A stretch of 64,000 nt of DNA, from the NCBI RefSeq assembly GCF_014650675.1, contig NZ_BMVK01000008.1, forward strand, positions 277,916 to 341,915, read 5' to 3'. Shown here in pieces: positions 50,137-59,388 of this stretch. The position numbers were made by a program, and so were the translations under genes. Within the stretch, counting starts at the first letter, position 1; every line of letters begins with the position of its first letter. Below the pieces are notes generated by a model. That model saw only the letters and a program-made list of their open reading frames with translations. It had not been told where the DNA came from and ran no database searches. This DNA is from Streptomyces anulatus. GTDB lineage: Bacteria > Actinomycetota > Actinomycetes > Streptomycetales > Streptomycetaceae.

Positions 50137-51423
50137 TCAGCCGGCCCGCCTCCGCGCCCGCCACACCAGGTAGAGCGCGGAGGCGACGGCGGCGACGCGG
50201 ACGACCACCGGCCAGGTCTCCGACAGGACGTCCCGCATCGCGCCCTCGCGGATCGGCTCGCCCCAGCGCCCCTCCATCCGCCCCCACACCCAGGCGAGGG
50301 CCCCGGCCGCCACCACGCCCGGCAGGCCGAGCGCCGCCCACTTCGCCTCCGTACGGGAGAGGGTGCGCGAGCTGTACGCGATCAGCCAGCCGCCCGCCAA
50401 CGGCAGCCAGGAACCGGTGACCACACCGGCGACGAGCAGGACGGCGGCCAGGAGCAGCAGCGGGTGGGCGAAGCCGCCGCGGGGGCCGGAGGCGGCGGCC
50501 TCGGGCTCGGCGGCCACCGCGGCCTTGCGGCGGCGGAGCTTCAGGAGGCGCAGGGCGCGGCGGCGCGCGGCGGTCCCGGTCGCCCCCTCCGCCCCGGCCT
50601 TCCCGTCCGGCTCGTCGGCCCCGCCCTCCGCGCCCTTCTCGTCCTGCCCGTCCTTCGCGTCCTTCTCGACGGGGCCCGGCCGCCTCCCGAGCAACTCCGG
50701 GGCCTCGATGCCGCCGAAGAACCCGGGGATGGCGGTCCCCTCGTCGAAGGGGCCCGGCTCCAGGCGCCACCAGTCGGTCGCGCCGTCCGTGTCTCCCTGC
50801 TGGTCCTGGCCGAGCATGTGCGGGGCGGAGGGGTCGGGCCAGGCGCGGACGGGGACGCCGTCGTCGGCGGCATGGTCGTCGGGGGCGTCGGCCGGACGGG
50901 GTACGGCGGCGGACCGCGCACCGGAAGCGCGGTCGGAAGCACCGCCCGGAGCACCGCCGGCGCCGTCCTCGGGATCGCGGCGCGACGCGCCCCGCCCGAA
51001 ACCGGCTTTCGGCTTCCTGAAGGCCTTCGCCTCCCGGCCGTCGCCCACCCCCGGAGCGGGCTCCTTCGGCTTCCTCGGCCCCTTCGGCTCCTTGCGGAGA
51101 AGTCCGCCCCGGGGCCGGGGAAGGGAGGCCCGCCGCTGCTGCTCGCCGGCCCCCGCCCCGGTCCGGGCGGACGGCAGCGCGACCGTGCCGTCGGCCGACT
51201 CCGCCGCCGCGGCGACCAGTTCGTCCGGGCTGCCCAGCCTGCCGATGATGCGCCGCACGGTCGCCGGTGAGTCCGCGCCCTCCGTGCCGCGCTGCCGGTC
51301 GATCTCGCCCCGAAGCGCCGAAACCAGGCGCATCCGGGCGCCCGACGACAGCTGTTGCTGCTGAGCCAGGTCGCCGACCCGGCTCAGGTAGTCGTAGACG
51401 AGCTGGTCGCTCTCGATCCCCAC
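50137..51423 (-). CDS. HAAS-type membrane protein with long disordered middle
   Basis: The 428-residue protein begins with a HAAS-like helical domain (LVYDYLSRVGDLAQQQQLSS, then RRIIGRLGSPDELVAAAAES) that in other bacteria accompanies membrane signalling. Residues 90-280 are low complexity and charged (Lys, Pro, Arg, Ala). The C-terminus has four or five membrane helices (HPLLLLAAVLLVAGVVTG and others). GTG 51423 is favoured by GAGGGG spacing over ATG 51432. It is divergent from the Helicase_C_3 gene. Function unknown. Confidence 0.72.
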   Translation of the reverse strand: MGIESDQLVYDYLSRVGDLAQQQQLSSGARMRLVSALRGEIDRQRGTEGADSPATVRRIIGRLGSPDELVAAAAESADGTVALPSARTGAGAGEQQRRASLPRPRGGLLRKEPKGPRKPKEPAPGVGDGREAKAFRKPKAGFGRGASRRDPEDGAGGAPGGASDRASGARSAAVPRPADAPDDHAADDGVPVRAWPDPSAPHMLGQDQQGDTDGATDWWRLEPGPFDEGTAIPGFFGGIEAPELLGRRPGPVEKDAKDGQDEKGAEGGADEPDGKAGAEGATGTAARRRALRLLKLRRRKAAVAAEPEAAASGPRGGFAHPLLLLAAVLLVAGVVTGSWLPLAGGWLIAYSSRTLSRTEAKWAALGLPGVVAAGALAWVWGRMEGRWGEPIREGAMRDVLSETWPVVVRVAAVASALYLVWRARRRAG

Positions 51424-51486
51424 GCGGTGCATCCCCTCTACCGGCCCTGCCCCGACGGTAGCGTTCCAGCGGCTACCGTGGGACGG

Positions 51487-53967
51487 ATGGGGACGACCAC
51501 ACCACCGCGCACGCTCGCCGAAGCCCTGCGCGCCCGGGGCGACGAATCGCTGGCCGGGCTGCTGCGCGCCCGCCCCGACCTCCTCAACCCGGTGCCGAAC
51601 GACATCACCCAGCTCGCCACACGGGCCGGCACGCGGGCGTCCGTCGTCCGCGCGCTGGAACACCTGGACCGGTTCGCCCTGCAGACCGCCGAGGCACTGG
51701 CGGTGGCCCCGGACCCGGCCCCGTACGACACCCTGCTCTCCCTGCTCACCGGCGACGGCCTGGACGACGGCGACCAGCGCGACGACGCGGGGGCGGCGAT
51801 CACCGCCGCACTGCCGGGCGCGCTCTCGACGCTGCGCGAACAGGCCCTGGTCTGGGGCGAGGACGACCGGCTGCGGCTGGTGCGCACCGCCCGCGAACTG
51901 CTCGCCCCGTCCCCTCAGCACCCCTCGCCCACGGGCCTCGGCCCCACGGTCTCCGAGGCGACGGCCGGGATGTCGCCGGGCCGGCTCCAGGAGATCCTGG
52001 CCGCGACCGGACTGCCCGCCACCCACGACCCGGTGTCCGCGGTGGCCGCGCTCGCCGCCCTGTTCACGGACCGGACGCGGATGGCGGAACTGCTGGACAC
52101 CGCCCCGGTGGAGGCACTGTCGGTCCTGGACCGGCTGGTGTGGGGCCCGCCGTACGGGGAGGTCACCCCGAACCCGACGCCGCCGGTCAAGTGGCTGCGC
52201 GACCGGGGCCTGCTGCTGCCGGTCTCCACCCGCACGGTGGTCCTGCCGCGCGAGGCGGCCCTGCATCTGCGCGCCGGACGCGCGCACCGCGTACCGGAAC
52301 CGGTCCCCCCGGTCGTCGGGGCGGCCGCCGAACGCGATCCACAGGCTGTGGACAGAGCGGCGGCCGGACAGGCGTTCACGGCGCTGTCCACCGTCGAGGA
52401 ACTGCTGAAGCTCTGGAACGGCGGCGGCCCCGCCATCCTGCGCGCGGGCGGACTGAGCGTACGGGAGCTGAAACGCGCCGCGAACTCCCTCGACGTGACC
52501 GAGCCGATCGCCGCGTTCTGGATCGAACTGGCCTACGGTGCAGGCCTGTTGGCCACTGACGGGGAGCCCGACGAACGGTACGCGCCGACGCCGGCGTCCG
52601 ACGAGTGGCTCGACCTGTCCGCCGAGGACCGCTGGACGCACCTCGCCACCGCCTGGCTCGCCGCCACCCGCACCCCGGGGCTGGTCGGCGGCCAGGACGC
52701 CAAGGGCCGGGCGCTGTCCGCACTCGGCCCGGAGCTGGACCGCTCGGCCGCCCCCGACGTACGCCGCCGGGTCCTGGCCCTGTTCGCCGAACTCCCGCCG
52801 GGCACCGCACCGGACGCCGAGACACTGCTGCGACGGCTGCGCTGGGAACGCCCGTTGCGCGGCGGAGCGACCCCGCCGGCCGCCACGGGCCCCGGCGAGG
52901 GGGCGGACCTCCGCTCCCGCCTCGCCCTGTGGACGCTCAACGAGGCGGAGCTGCTGGGCATCACCGGCCGGGGCGCGCTCTCCTCACAGGCCCGCGCACT
53001 GCTGGACGAGGGCCCGGACGCGGCGGCGGCCCGCCTCGCGCCGCTCATCCCCGAGCCCCTGGACCACGTCCTCCTCCAGGCCGACCTGACGGCGGTGGCG
53101 CCGGGCCCGCTGGAGCGCCCGCTGGCGGAGACGCTGTCCGTCCTGGCCGACGTCGAGTCGAAGGGCGGGGCGACCGTGTACCGCTTCACGCCCGGTTCGG
53201 TGCGCCGCGCCCTGGACGCCGGGCAGGCGGCGGCCGACCTGCACGCGTTCCTGGCCGCGCACAGCCGTACGCCGGTGCCGCAGCCGCTGAGCTATCTGAT
53301 CGACGACGTCGCCCGCCGCCACGGCCACCTGCGGATCGGGTCGGCGTCCGCGTACGTACGCTGCGACGACGAGGCGGTCCTCAACGAGATCCTGGCCGAC
53401 CGCCGTTCCACGGGACTCCGCCTCCGCCGCCTGGCCCCCACGGTCCTGGCCTCCCAGGCCGACCCCGGCTCCCTCCTGGAGGCCCTGCGCGACATGGGCT
53501 ACGCCCCGGCCGCCGAATCCGCCGAGGGCGACGTCCTGATCACCCGCGCCGGCGCCCGCCGCACCCCGCCCCGCACACCCCCGTCCCCGGTCCCCGAAGG
53601 CCCCCCGGTCCCGGACGACACCCTGCTCGGAGCGGCGGTACGGGCCATCCGCGCGGGCGACACGGCCGCCACGGTGATCCGCAAGGACACGTCCGAGGAC
53701 CCGTCGTCCACCACGCCTGCCGGCTCCCTCCCCCGCACCACCCCCGCCGAGACCCTGGCCACGGTCCAGGCGGCCGCGATGACGGGCTCCGCCGTCTGGA
53801 TCGGCTACGTCAACGCGGACGGCGCGGCCAGCCAGCGCGTGATCGCCCCGGTCCGGGTGGAGGGCGGCTTCGTCACGGCCTACGACCACACGGCCGACGA
53901 GGTCCGCACGTACCCGCTGCACCGGATCACGGGGGTGGCGGAGCTGGCGGAGGACGGGAAGCCCTGA
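51487..53967 (+). CDS. Helicase_C_3 (XPB/Ssl2-like) domain protein
   Basis: The 826-residue protein starts at ATG 51487 (TLAEALRARGDESLAGLLRA) and has helical DNA-binding-like repeats in the first half. A Helicase_C_3 region lies near residues 500-650 (LIPEPLDHVLLQADLTAVAP, VESKGGATVYRFTPGSVRRA). The end is a WYL-like or Sm-like segment (SAVWIGYVNADGAASQRVIA). No Walker A or DEAD/H box is seen, so it is not a helicase motor by itself. Actinobacteria keep this gene near an XPB-type helicase, which here lies 3.8 kb downstream. Confidence 0.85.
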   Translation: MGTTTPPRTLAEALRARGDESLAGLLRARPDLLNPVPNDITQLATRAGTRASVVRALEHLDRFALQTAEALAVAPDPAPYDTLLSLLTGDGLDDGDQRDDAGAAITAALPGALSTLREQALVWGEDDRLRLVRTARELLAPSPQHPSPTGLGPTVSEATAGMSPGRLQEILAATGLPATHDPVSAVAALAALFTDRTRMAELLDTAPVEALSVLDRLVWGPPYGEVTPNPTPPVKWLRDRGLLLPVSTRTVVLPREAALHLRAGRAHRVPEPVPPVVGAAAERDPQAVDRAAAGQAFTALSTVEELLKLWNGGGPAILRAGGLSVRELKRAANSLDVTEPIAAFWIELAYGAGLLATDGEPDERYAPTPASDEWLDLSAEDRWTHLATAWLAATRTPGLVGGQDAKGRALSALGPELDRSAAPDVRRRVLALFAELPPGTAPDAETLLRRLRWERPLRGGATPPAATGPGEGADLRSRLALWTLNEAELLGITGRGALSSQARALLDEGPDAAAARLAPLIPEPLDHVLLQADLTAVAPGPLERPLAETLSVLADVESKGGATVYRFTPGSVRRALDAGQAAADLHAFLAAHSRTPVPQPLSYLIDDVARRHGHLRIGSASAYVRCDDEAVLNEILADRRSTGLRLRRLAPTVLASQADPGSLLEALRDMGYAPAAESAEGDVLITRAGARRTPPRTPPSPVPEGPPVPDDTLLGAAVRAIRAGDTAATVIRKDTSEDPSSTTPAGSLPRTTPAETLATVQAAAMTGSAVWIGYVNADGAASQRVIAPVRVEGGFVTAYDHTADEVRTYPLHRITGVAELAEDGKP

Positions 53968-54139
53968 CGGCTGTCCCGTAGCGGAGGCGCGCGGGTGCGG
54001 TTTTCCGCAGGGTGCACGGTACGGAGAACCGCACGGAACCGGACGGTCATCCCCGTACCCCCGTCGACCTGCGATTTCTAGCGTGGAGGGCAGCCGGGGC
54101 GTCCGCCCCGGGCGACCGACCCGCCGCCCTGGAGACCAC

Positions 54140-54796
54140 ATGCAGCTCACGTCCTTGGCACAGGAGCCCGCCGACGGCATCGCGGGCTGGGCCGCCGGCC
54201 TCGTCGACACCCTGGGCGGTCCCGGGGCCGGCCTGGCCATCGCCCTGGAGAACCTCTTCCCGCCGCTGCCGAGCGAGGTGATCCTGCCGCTGACCGGGTT
54301 CGCCGCCGGGCAAGGGGTACTCACCCTGGCCTCGGCACTGTTCTGGACCACGCTCGGCTCGGTCGTGGGGGCCATGGCCCTCTACTGGATCGGGATGCTC
54401 GTCGGCCGGGACCGCATGCACGCGATCTGGGCGAAGCTGCCGCTGGTGAAGGTCTCCGACCTGGAACGCACGGAGCGGTGGTTCCTCAGGCACGGCACCA
54501 AGGCGGTCTTCTTCGGCCGCATGGTGCCGATCTTCCGCAGCCTCATCTCCGTCCCCGCCGGGGTGGAGCGCATGCCGCTGCCCGTGTTCGTCCTGCTGAC
54601 CACACTCGGCAGCCTGATCTGGAACTCCGTGCTCGTGATGGCCGGTTACTGGCTGGGAGACCAGTGGGAGGTCGTGGAGACCTACGTCGGGGTCCTCTCC
54701 AAGGCGGTGGTGGTCCTGGTGGCCGTCGCGCTGGCCGCGTACGTCGCCGTACGGCTGCGCGGCCGCAACCAGGCCCAGCACCGCCGCACTTCATGA
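54140..54796 (+). CDS. DedA family membrane protein
   Basis: The 218-residue protein has the DedA/SNARE-associated layout: NLFPPLPSEVILPLTGFAAG near residue 40, the G-R-x-x-P motif as FFGRMVPIFRSLISVPAGVE, and about five helices. Members are likely lipid flippases or proton-dependent carriers needed for envelope integrity. ATG 54140 has GGAG before it. The histidine kinase gene follows, with an optional start that overlaps this stop codon. Confidence 0.92.
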   Translation: MQLTSLAQEPADGIAGWAAGLVDTLGGPGAGLAIALENLFPPLPSEVILPLTGFAAGQGVLTLASALFWTTLGSVVGAMALYWIGMLVGRDRMHAIWAKLPLVKVSDLERTERWFLRHGTKAVFFGRMVPIFRSLISVPAGVERMPLPVFVLLTTLGSLIWNSVLVMAGYWLGDQWEVVETYVGVLSKAVVVLVAVALAAYVAVRLRGRNQAQHRRTS

Positions 54797-54857
54797 CCCA
54801 CCGCACGCACTCCCCCGCGGTGGCCGGGTCTCCCGGACCGCCGCCCCCTGAGCGATC

Positions 54858-54886
54858 TTGCTCCGCTCCGGGAGCCTCACTACGCT
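54858..54886 (+). promoter_or_regulatory. Promoter of the histidine kinase gene (leaderless transcript likely)
   Basis: TTGCTC (54858-54863) and TACGCT (54881-54886) are separated by 17 bases. The expected transcription start is at or within a few bases of the GTG at 54895, so the mRNA would start with the start codon. Confidence 0.55.
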
Positions 54887-54894
54887 CGGGCCCC

Positions 54895-56121
54895 GTGCAG
54901 GGGGACACCGCGGGCATCAGCGGCCATCGCCTTCCGGGCCCGTCGGACCAGGACGGCTCCGCCGGGGGCGACATTCCGCACGTCCGGCCGCCCTCCTGGC
55001 CGGCCCGGTGCGCCGGCGCCCTCCTCGGCTGTGCCACCGCCGTGCTCGGTCTCCTCCACTTCCTCGGTGCCGGCACCGTTCTCGGCGCCTTTCTGCTGTG
55101 GCCGCTCACCAGGGCCGGTGCCCTCGGCGTCCTCATGGCCGGGGCACGCCGGCTGGCGGCCCTGGAACGGGCCCGCCGAACCGTGTTCTTCGGCGACCGG
55201 TTCCCCGAGCGGTACGAGGTGTCCGACCGGAAGATCCTGCGCTACCTGGCGGTCCGCGTGTTCGCGGGGCTGGTGTGCGGTGTCGTCGTCGCCCTGCTGG
55301 TCTTCGGCGCCGTACTGGCGGGGGTGCTCCTGTGGGGCGTGCTCCGGGGCAGCGTCCGCTGGCCCGACGCGCTGGGACAGGCAGTTCTCGGCGGGGCCCT
55401 GCTCTTCCTCGACCTCCAGGGGCTGCACTCGCTCGGCGCGCTGGACGCCCGGATCGCCCGTGCGTGCTTCGGCCCCTCCGAGCAGGAGCTGCTGCGGCAG
55501 CGCGTCCGCGAACTGGCCGCCAGCCGGGCGGCGGTCGTCCAGGCCGTGGACGCCGAACGCCGGCGCATCGAACGGGATCTGCACGACGGGATCCAGCAGC
55601 GCGTGGTGGCACTGGCCATGCTGCTCGGCAGGGCCCGCCGGGGCCGCGGCGCCCCCGAGCGCGCGGACGCGCTGGTCCGCCAGGCGCACGACGAGGCCCA
55701 GGACCTCCTCGCGGAGCTGCGCGAGGTCGCCTGGCGCGTCTACCCCTCGGCGCTGGACAGCCTGGGCCTCAAGGAGGCCCTGAGCGGTGTGTCCGAGCGG
55801 TGCGGCATCCCCGTCGTCACGGAGTTCGACGTCGGCGGCGAGCTGCCGCGACCGGTGGAGACCGCCGCGTACTTCGTGGTGTCGGAGGCCGTGACCAACG
55901 CGGCCAAGCACTCCGGGGCCACGGCCGTCTCCGTGCGGGTGGCGCTGCGTGGCGGCGTACTCGCGCTACAGGTCCAGGACAACGGCAGGGGCGGCGCGGA
56001 CCCCTCGGGCGGCGGGCTGAGCGGGCTGGGCGGCCGGGTGGCCGCACTGGATGGCATCCTGCGCGTCGACAGCCCCGAAGGGGGACCCACCACCATCACC
56101 GCGGAGCTGCCATGCGCCTGA
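54895..56121 (+). CDS. Sensor histidine kinase, NarL/DesK type
   Basis: The 408-residue protein has three or four membrane segments (VLGLLHFLGAGTVLGAFLLW, VFAGLVCGVVVALLVFGAVL) and a HisKA_3 dimer domain with phosphoacceptor His in RIERDLHDGIQQRVVALAML near residue 229. The ATPase domain follows (VSEAVTNAAKHSGAT, DNGRGG, GLSGLGGRVAAL). It phosphorylates the adjacent response regulator. GTG 54895 fits the promoter; ATG 54793, overlapping the DedA stop, is an alternative that adds 34 residues. Signal unknown. Confidence 0.88.
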   Translation: MQGDTAGISGHRLPGPSDQDGSAGGDIPHVRPPSWPARCAGALLGCATAVLGLLHFLGAGTVLGAFLLWPLTRAGALGVLMAGARRLAALERARRTVFFGDRFPERYEVSDRKILRYLAVRVFAGLVCGVVVALLVFGAVLAGVLLWGVLRGSVRWPDALGQAVLGGALLFLDLQGLHSLGALDARIARACFGPSEQELLRQRVRELAASRAAVVQAVDAERRRIERDLHDGIQQRVVALAMLLGRARRGRGAPERADALVRQAHDEAQDLLAELREVAWRVYPSALDSLGLKEALSGVSERCGIPVVTEFDVGGELPRPVETAAYFVVSEAVTNAAKHSGATAVSVRVALRGGVLALQVQDNGRGGADPSGGGLSGLGGRVAALDGILRVDSPEGGPTTITAELPCA

Positions 56122-56756
56122 TGATCGCCGAGGACTCGACCCTGCTGCGTGAGGGACTGGTCCGGCTCCTCGCCGAAGAGGGCCACGAGGTCCTGGGCGC
56201 GTTCGGTGACGCCGGCCCGCTGCCGCGGGAGATGGCCCGACGGCTGCCCGATGTCGTCGTCCTCGACATCCGGATGCCTCCGACGCACACCGACGAGGGG
56301 CTGCGTGCGGCGCTGGAGATCCGTGAGCGGTGGCCGGAGGTCGGCGTACTGCTGCTGTCCCAGCACATCGAGCGCACCTACGCGGCTCAGCTGCTCGCCT
56401 CCAGCGCGGAACGGGTCGGCTACCTCCTCAAGGACCGGGTCGCCCAGGTCGAGGAGTTCCTGGACGCGTTGGACCGCATCCACGCGGGCGGCGCGGCCAT
56501 CGACCCCGAGGTGGTGCGGCAGTTGGTCATCCGCTCGACGCACACGGATCCGCTGACCCGCCTCACGCCCCGCGAACGCACCGTCCTCGAAGCCCTGGCC
56601 CAGGGCCACACGAACACGGCCATCGCGCAGAAGCTGCACATCTCCCTGAGTTCGGTGGAGAAGAACCTCAACATGATCTTCGACAAGCTGGAGTTGTCGC
56701 GCACCACCGGCTACAACCGGCGGATCCTGGCGGTGCTGAGGTATCTGGAGGGGTAG
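56112..56756 (+). CDS. LuxR/NarL-family response regulator
   Basis: The 214-residue protein has a receiver domain (acidic pair in MIAEDSTLLREG, phospho-acceptor Asp52 in VVVLDIRMPP, Lys in LLKDRV) and a C-terminal LuxR helix-turn-helix (LTPRERTVLEALAQGHTNTA). The start is ATG 56112, overlapping the kinase gene by ten bases. The pair is a complete two-component system; targets unknown. The direct repeat at 56759 follows. Confidence 0.95.
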   Translation: MRLMIAEDSTLLREGLVRLLAEEGHEVLGAFGDAGPLPREMARRLPDVVVLDIRMPPTHTDEGLRAALEIRERWPEVGVLLLSQHIERTYAAQLLASSAERVGYLLKDRVAQVEEFLDALDRIHAGGAAIDPEVVRQLVIRSTHTDPLTRLTPRERTVLEALAQGHTNTAIAQKLHISLSSVEKNLNMIFDKLELSRTTGYNRRILAVLRYLEG

Positions 56757-56758
56757 GC

Positions 56759-56820
56759 GGACGCGGCACTGCCGGACGGGCGTACGGCCGGACGCGGCAC
56801 TGCCGGACGGGCGTACGGCC
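56759..56820. repeat. Perfect 31-bp tandem direct repeat
   Basis: A 31-base unit beginning GGACGCGGCACTGCCGGACG is present twice without change (56759-56789 and 56790-56820), directly between the response regulator and the DUF2071 gene. The second copy ends about 20 bases before the ATG, so it may alter the 5' leader. Confidence 0.9.
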
Positions 56821-56839
56821 GGTCTGCGATGCTGCGGGC

Positions 56840-57598
56840 ATGTCCGTCGCCCGCCCCGCCCCCGCCCCCGAGCCCGTGTCCCCGGACCCGCCCGCCGCCC
56901 CGCCGCATCCGCTGCTCACGCAGTCCTGGCTGGATCTGGCGTTCCTGCACTGGGCCGTCGACCCCGCGGACGTGGCGCCGCTGCTGCCGCCGGGCACGGT
57001 GCCCGACACGTTCGACGGGACGACGTACGTGGGGCTGGTGGCGTTCCGGATGCACCGGGTGGGGTGGCTGGGGCTGCCCGGCGTCCCGTATCTGGGGACG
57101 TTCCCCGAGACCAACGTCCGGCTGTACTCGGTCGACGAACACGGCCGGCGCGGAGTCGTCTTCCGCTCGCTCGACGCCTCACGGCTCATCCCGGTCGTCG
57201 TGGCACGGACCGCGTTCCGGTTGCCGTACGTGTGGTCCCGGATGGGCATCGAGCGGTCCGGCGACACCCTCACGTACACGAGCAGCCGCCGCTTCCCCGG
57301 TCCGCGCGGCGCACGGAGCAGGATCGTGCTGCGGGCCGGTGGGGTGATCGAGGAGCCGACGCCCCTGGAGCACTTCCTCACCGCACGGTGGGCCCTGCAC
57401 AGCGGGTTCTTCAGCCGGACCCTGTACCTGCCCAACGTGCATCCCCGGTGGCCGCTGCACCGGGCGGAGCTCCTGGAGTGCGACGAGGACCTGGTGGCGG
57501 CGGGCGGCCTGCCCGCACCGGCCGGCGACCCCATCAGCGTGCTCTACTCCCCGGGCGTCCCGGTCCGCTTCGGCCGGCCGCCCGCGCGACGGTCCTGA
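56840..57598 (+). CDS. DUF2071 (YqjF-like) protein
   Basis: The 252-residue protein has the family's opening (LLTQSWLDLAFLHWAVDPAD, VAPLLPPGTVPDTFDG) and GWLGLPGVPYLGTFPETNVR. It is probably a soluble beta-barrel protein of unknown role; YqjF-like proteins occur in toxin-detoxification regulons elsewhere, but no such context is seen here. ATG 56840 has a purine-poor leader made by the tandem repeat. It is transcribed toward the XPB helicase gene. Confidence 0.85.
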   Translation: MSVARPAPAPEPVSPDPPAAPPHPLLTQSWLDLAFLHWAVDPADVAPLLPPGTVPDTFDGTTYVGLVAFRMHRVGWLGLPGVPYLGTFPETNVRLYSVDEHGRRGVVFRSLDASRLIPVVVARTAFRLPYVWSRMGIERSGDTLTYTSSRRFPGPRGARSRIVLRAGGVIEEPTPLEHFLTARWALHSGFFSRTLYLPNVHPRWPLHRAELLECDEDLVAAGGLPAPAGDPISVLYSPGVPVRFGRPPARRS

Positions 57599-57722
57599 GA
57601 CGGCAGGCGGAGGCCCGGCGGAGTGCGGGCGGGCGCACGCCCACCCCGCCCCGCCCCCCGATGCGGCACACTGGACGTTTGGCCGCATCCGTGGCCGCAC
57701 CCCGCAGAAAGGGCCGAAGCGC

Positions 57723-59366
57723 GTGACCGGACCCCTCATCGTCCAGAGCGACAAGACGCTGCTCCTCGAAGTCGACCACGACCGGGCGGACGCCTGCCGT
57801 CGTGCCATCGCGCCGTTCGCGGAGCTGGAGCGTGCACCCGAGCACATCCACACGTACCGGGTCACCCCGCTCGGGCTGTGGAACGCCCGTGCCGCCGGGC
57901 ACGACGCCGAGCAGGTCGTCGACGCCCTGGTCGAGTACTCCCGCTACCCCGTGCCGCACGCGCTCCTGGTCGACATCGCCGAGACGATGGCACGGTACGG
58001 GCGGCTCACCCTGTCCAAGCACCCCGTGCACGGGCTCGTGCTCACCAGTACCGACCGGCCCGTGCTGGAGGAGATCCTCCGGTCGAAGAAGGTGCAGCCG
58101 CTGGTCGGGGCGCGGATCGACCCGGACACCGTGGCCGTGCACCCCTCCGAGCGGGGGCAGGTCAAGCAGACCCTGCTCAAGCTGGGGTGGCCCGCGGAGG
58201 ACCTCGCGGGGTACGTGGACGGCGAGGCCCATCCGATCGAGCTGGCCGAGGACGGCTGGTCGCTGCGGCCGTACCAGAAGCAGGCCGTCGAAGGGTTCTG
58301 GCACGGCGGCTCCGGTGTCGTCGTGCTGCCGTGCGGGGCGGGGAAGACGCTCGTCGGGGCCGGCGCCATGGCCGAGGCCAAGGCCACCACCCTGATCCTC
58401 GTCACCAACACCGTCTCCGCCCGGCAGTGGAAGCACGAGCTGGTGAAGCGGACCTCGCTGACCGAGGACGAGATCGGCGAGTACAGCGGGACGCGGAAGG
58501 AGATCCGGCCGGTCACCATCGCCACCTACCAGGTGCTGACCACCCGGCGGAAGGGCGTCTACCCGCACCTGGAGCTGTTCGACTCCCGCGACTGGGGCCT
58601 GGTCGTCTACGACGAGGTCCACCTGCTGCCCGCGCCCGTCTTCAAGTTCACCGCCGACCTCCAGGCCCGGCGGCGGCTGGGTCTCACGGCGACGCTGGTG
58701 CGCGAGGACGGGCGGGAGTCGGACGTGTTCTCGCTCATCGGGCCGAAGAGGTTCGACGCTCCGTGGAAGGAGATCGAGGCGCAGGGCTACATCGCGCCCG
58801 CCGACTGCGTCGAGGTCCGGGTCAATCTCACCGACTCCGAGCGGCTCGCCTACGCGACCGCCGAGACGGAGGAGAAGTACCGGTTCTGCGCCACCACCGC
58901 GACCAAGCGGAAGGTGACCGAGGCGCTGGTACGCAAGCACCAGGGCGAGCAGACCCTCGTCATCGGCCAGTACATCGACCAGCTCGACGAGCTGGGCGAG
59001 CATCTGGACGCCCCCGTGATCAAGGGCGAGACCAGCAACGCCCAGCGCGAGAAGCTCTTCGAGGCGTTCCGCCAGGGCGAGATCAGTGTTCTGGTCGTGT
59101 CCAAGGTCGCCAACTTCTCCATCGACCTGCCCGAGGCGACCGTCGCCATCCAGGTCTCCGGGACCTTCGGGTCTCGGCAGGAGGAGGCCCAGCGGCTGGG
59201 ACGGGTCCTGCGGCCGAAGGCCGACGGGCACGAGGCCCGGTTCTACTCGGTCGTCGCCCGCGACACCATCGACCAGGACTTCGCCGCGCACCGCCAGCGG
59301 TTCCTGGCCGAGCAGGGGTACGCGTACCGCATCGTCGACGCGGACGAGCTGCTCGCCGGCGACTGA
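57723..59366 (+). CDS. XPB-type DNA repair helicase
   Basis: The 547-residue enzyme is the bacterial homologue of XPB/ERCC3. It has the N-terminal XPB domain, Walker A in VVVLPCGAGKTLVGAG near residue 203, DEVH box in VVYDEVHLLPA near residue 295, and C-terminal motifs including RQEEAQRLGRVLRPK (motif VI). It unwinds DNA and acts in repair or transcription-coupled processes; the precise role in actinobacteria is not settled. Start GTG 57723. It pairs functionally, perhaps, with the Helicase_C_3 protein upstream. Confidence 0.94.
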   Translation: MTGPLIVQSDKTLLLEVDHDRADACRRAIAPFAELERAPEHIHTYRVTPLGLWNARAAGHDAEQVVDALVEYSRYPVPHALLVDIAETMARYGRLTLSKHPVHGLVLTSTDRPVLEEILRSKKVQPLVGARIDPDTVAVHPSERGQVKQTLLKLGWPAEDLAGYVDGEAHPIELAEDGWSLRPYQKQAVEGFWHGGSGVVVLPCGAGKTLVGAGAMAEAKATTLILVTNTVSARQWKHELVKRTSLTEDEIGEYSGTRKEIRPVTIATYQVLTTRRKGVYPHLELFDSRDWGLVVYDEVHLLPAPVFKFTADLQARRRLGLTATLVREDGRESDVFSLIGPKRFDAPWKEIEAQGYIAPADCVEVRVNLTDSERLAYATAETEEKYRFCATTATKRKVTEALVRKHQGEQTLVIGQYIDQLDELGEHLDAPVIKGETSNAQREKLFEAFRQGEISVLVVSKVANFSIDLPEATVAIQVSGTFGSRQEEAQRLGRVLRPKADGHEARFYSVVARDTIDQDFAAHRQRFLAEQGYAYRIVDADELLAGD

Positions 59367-59388
59367 GGCTCCCGTCGGGGGCGGGCGG

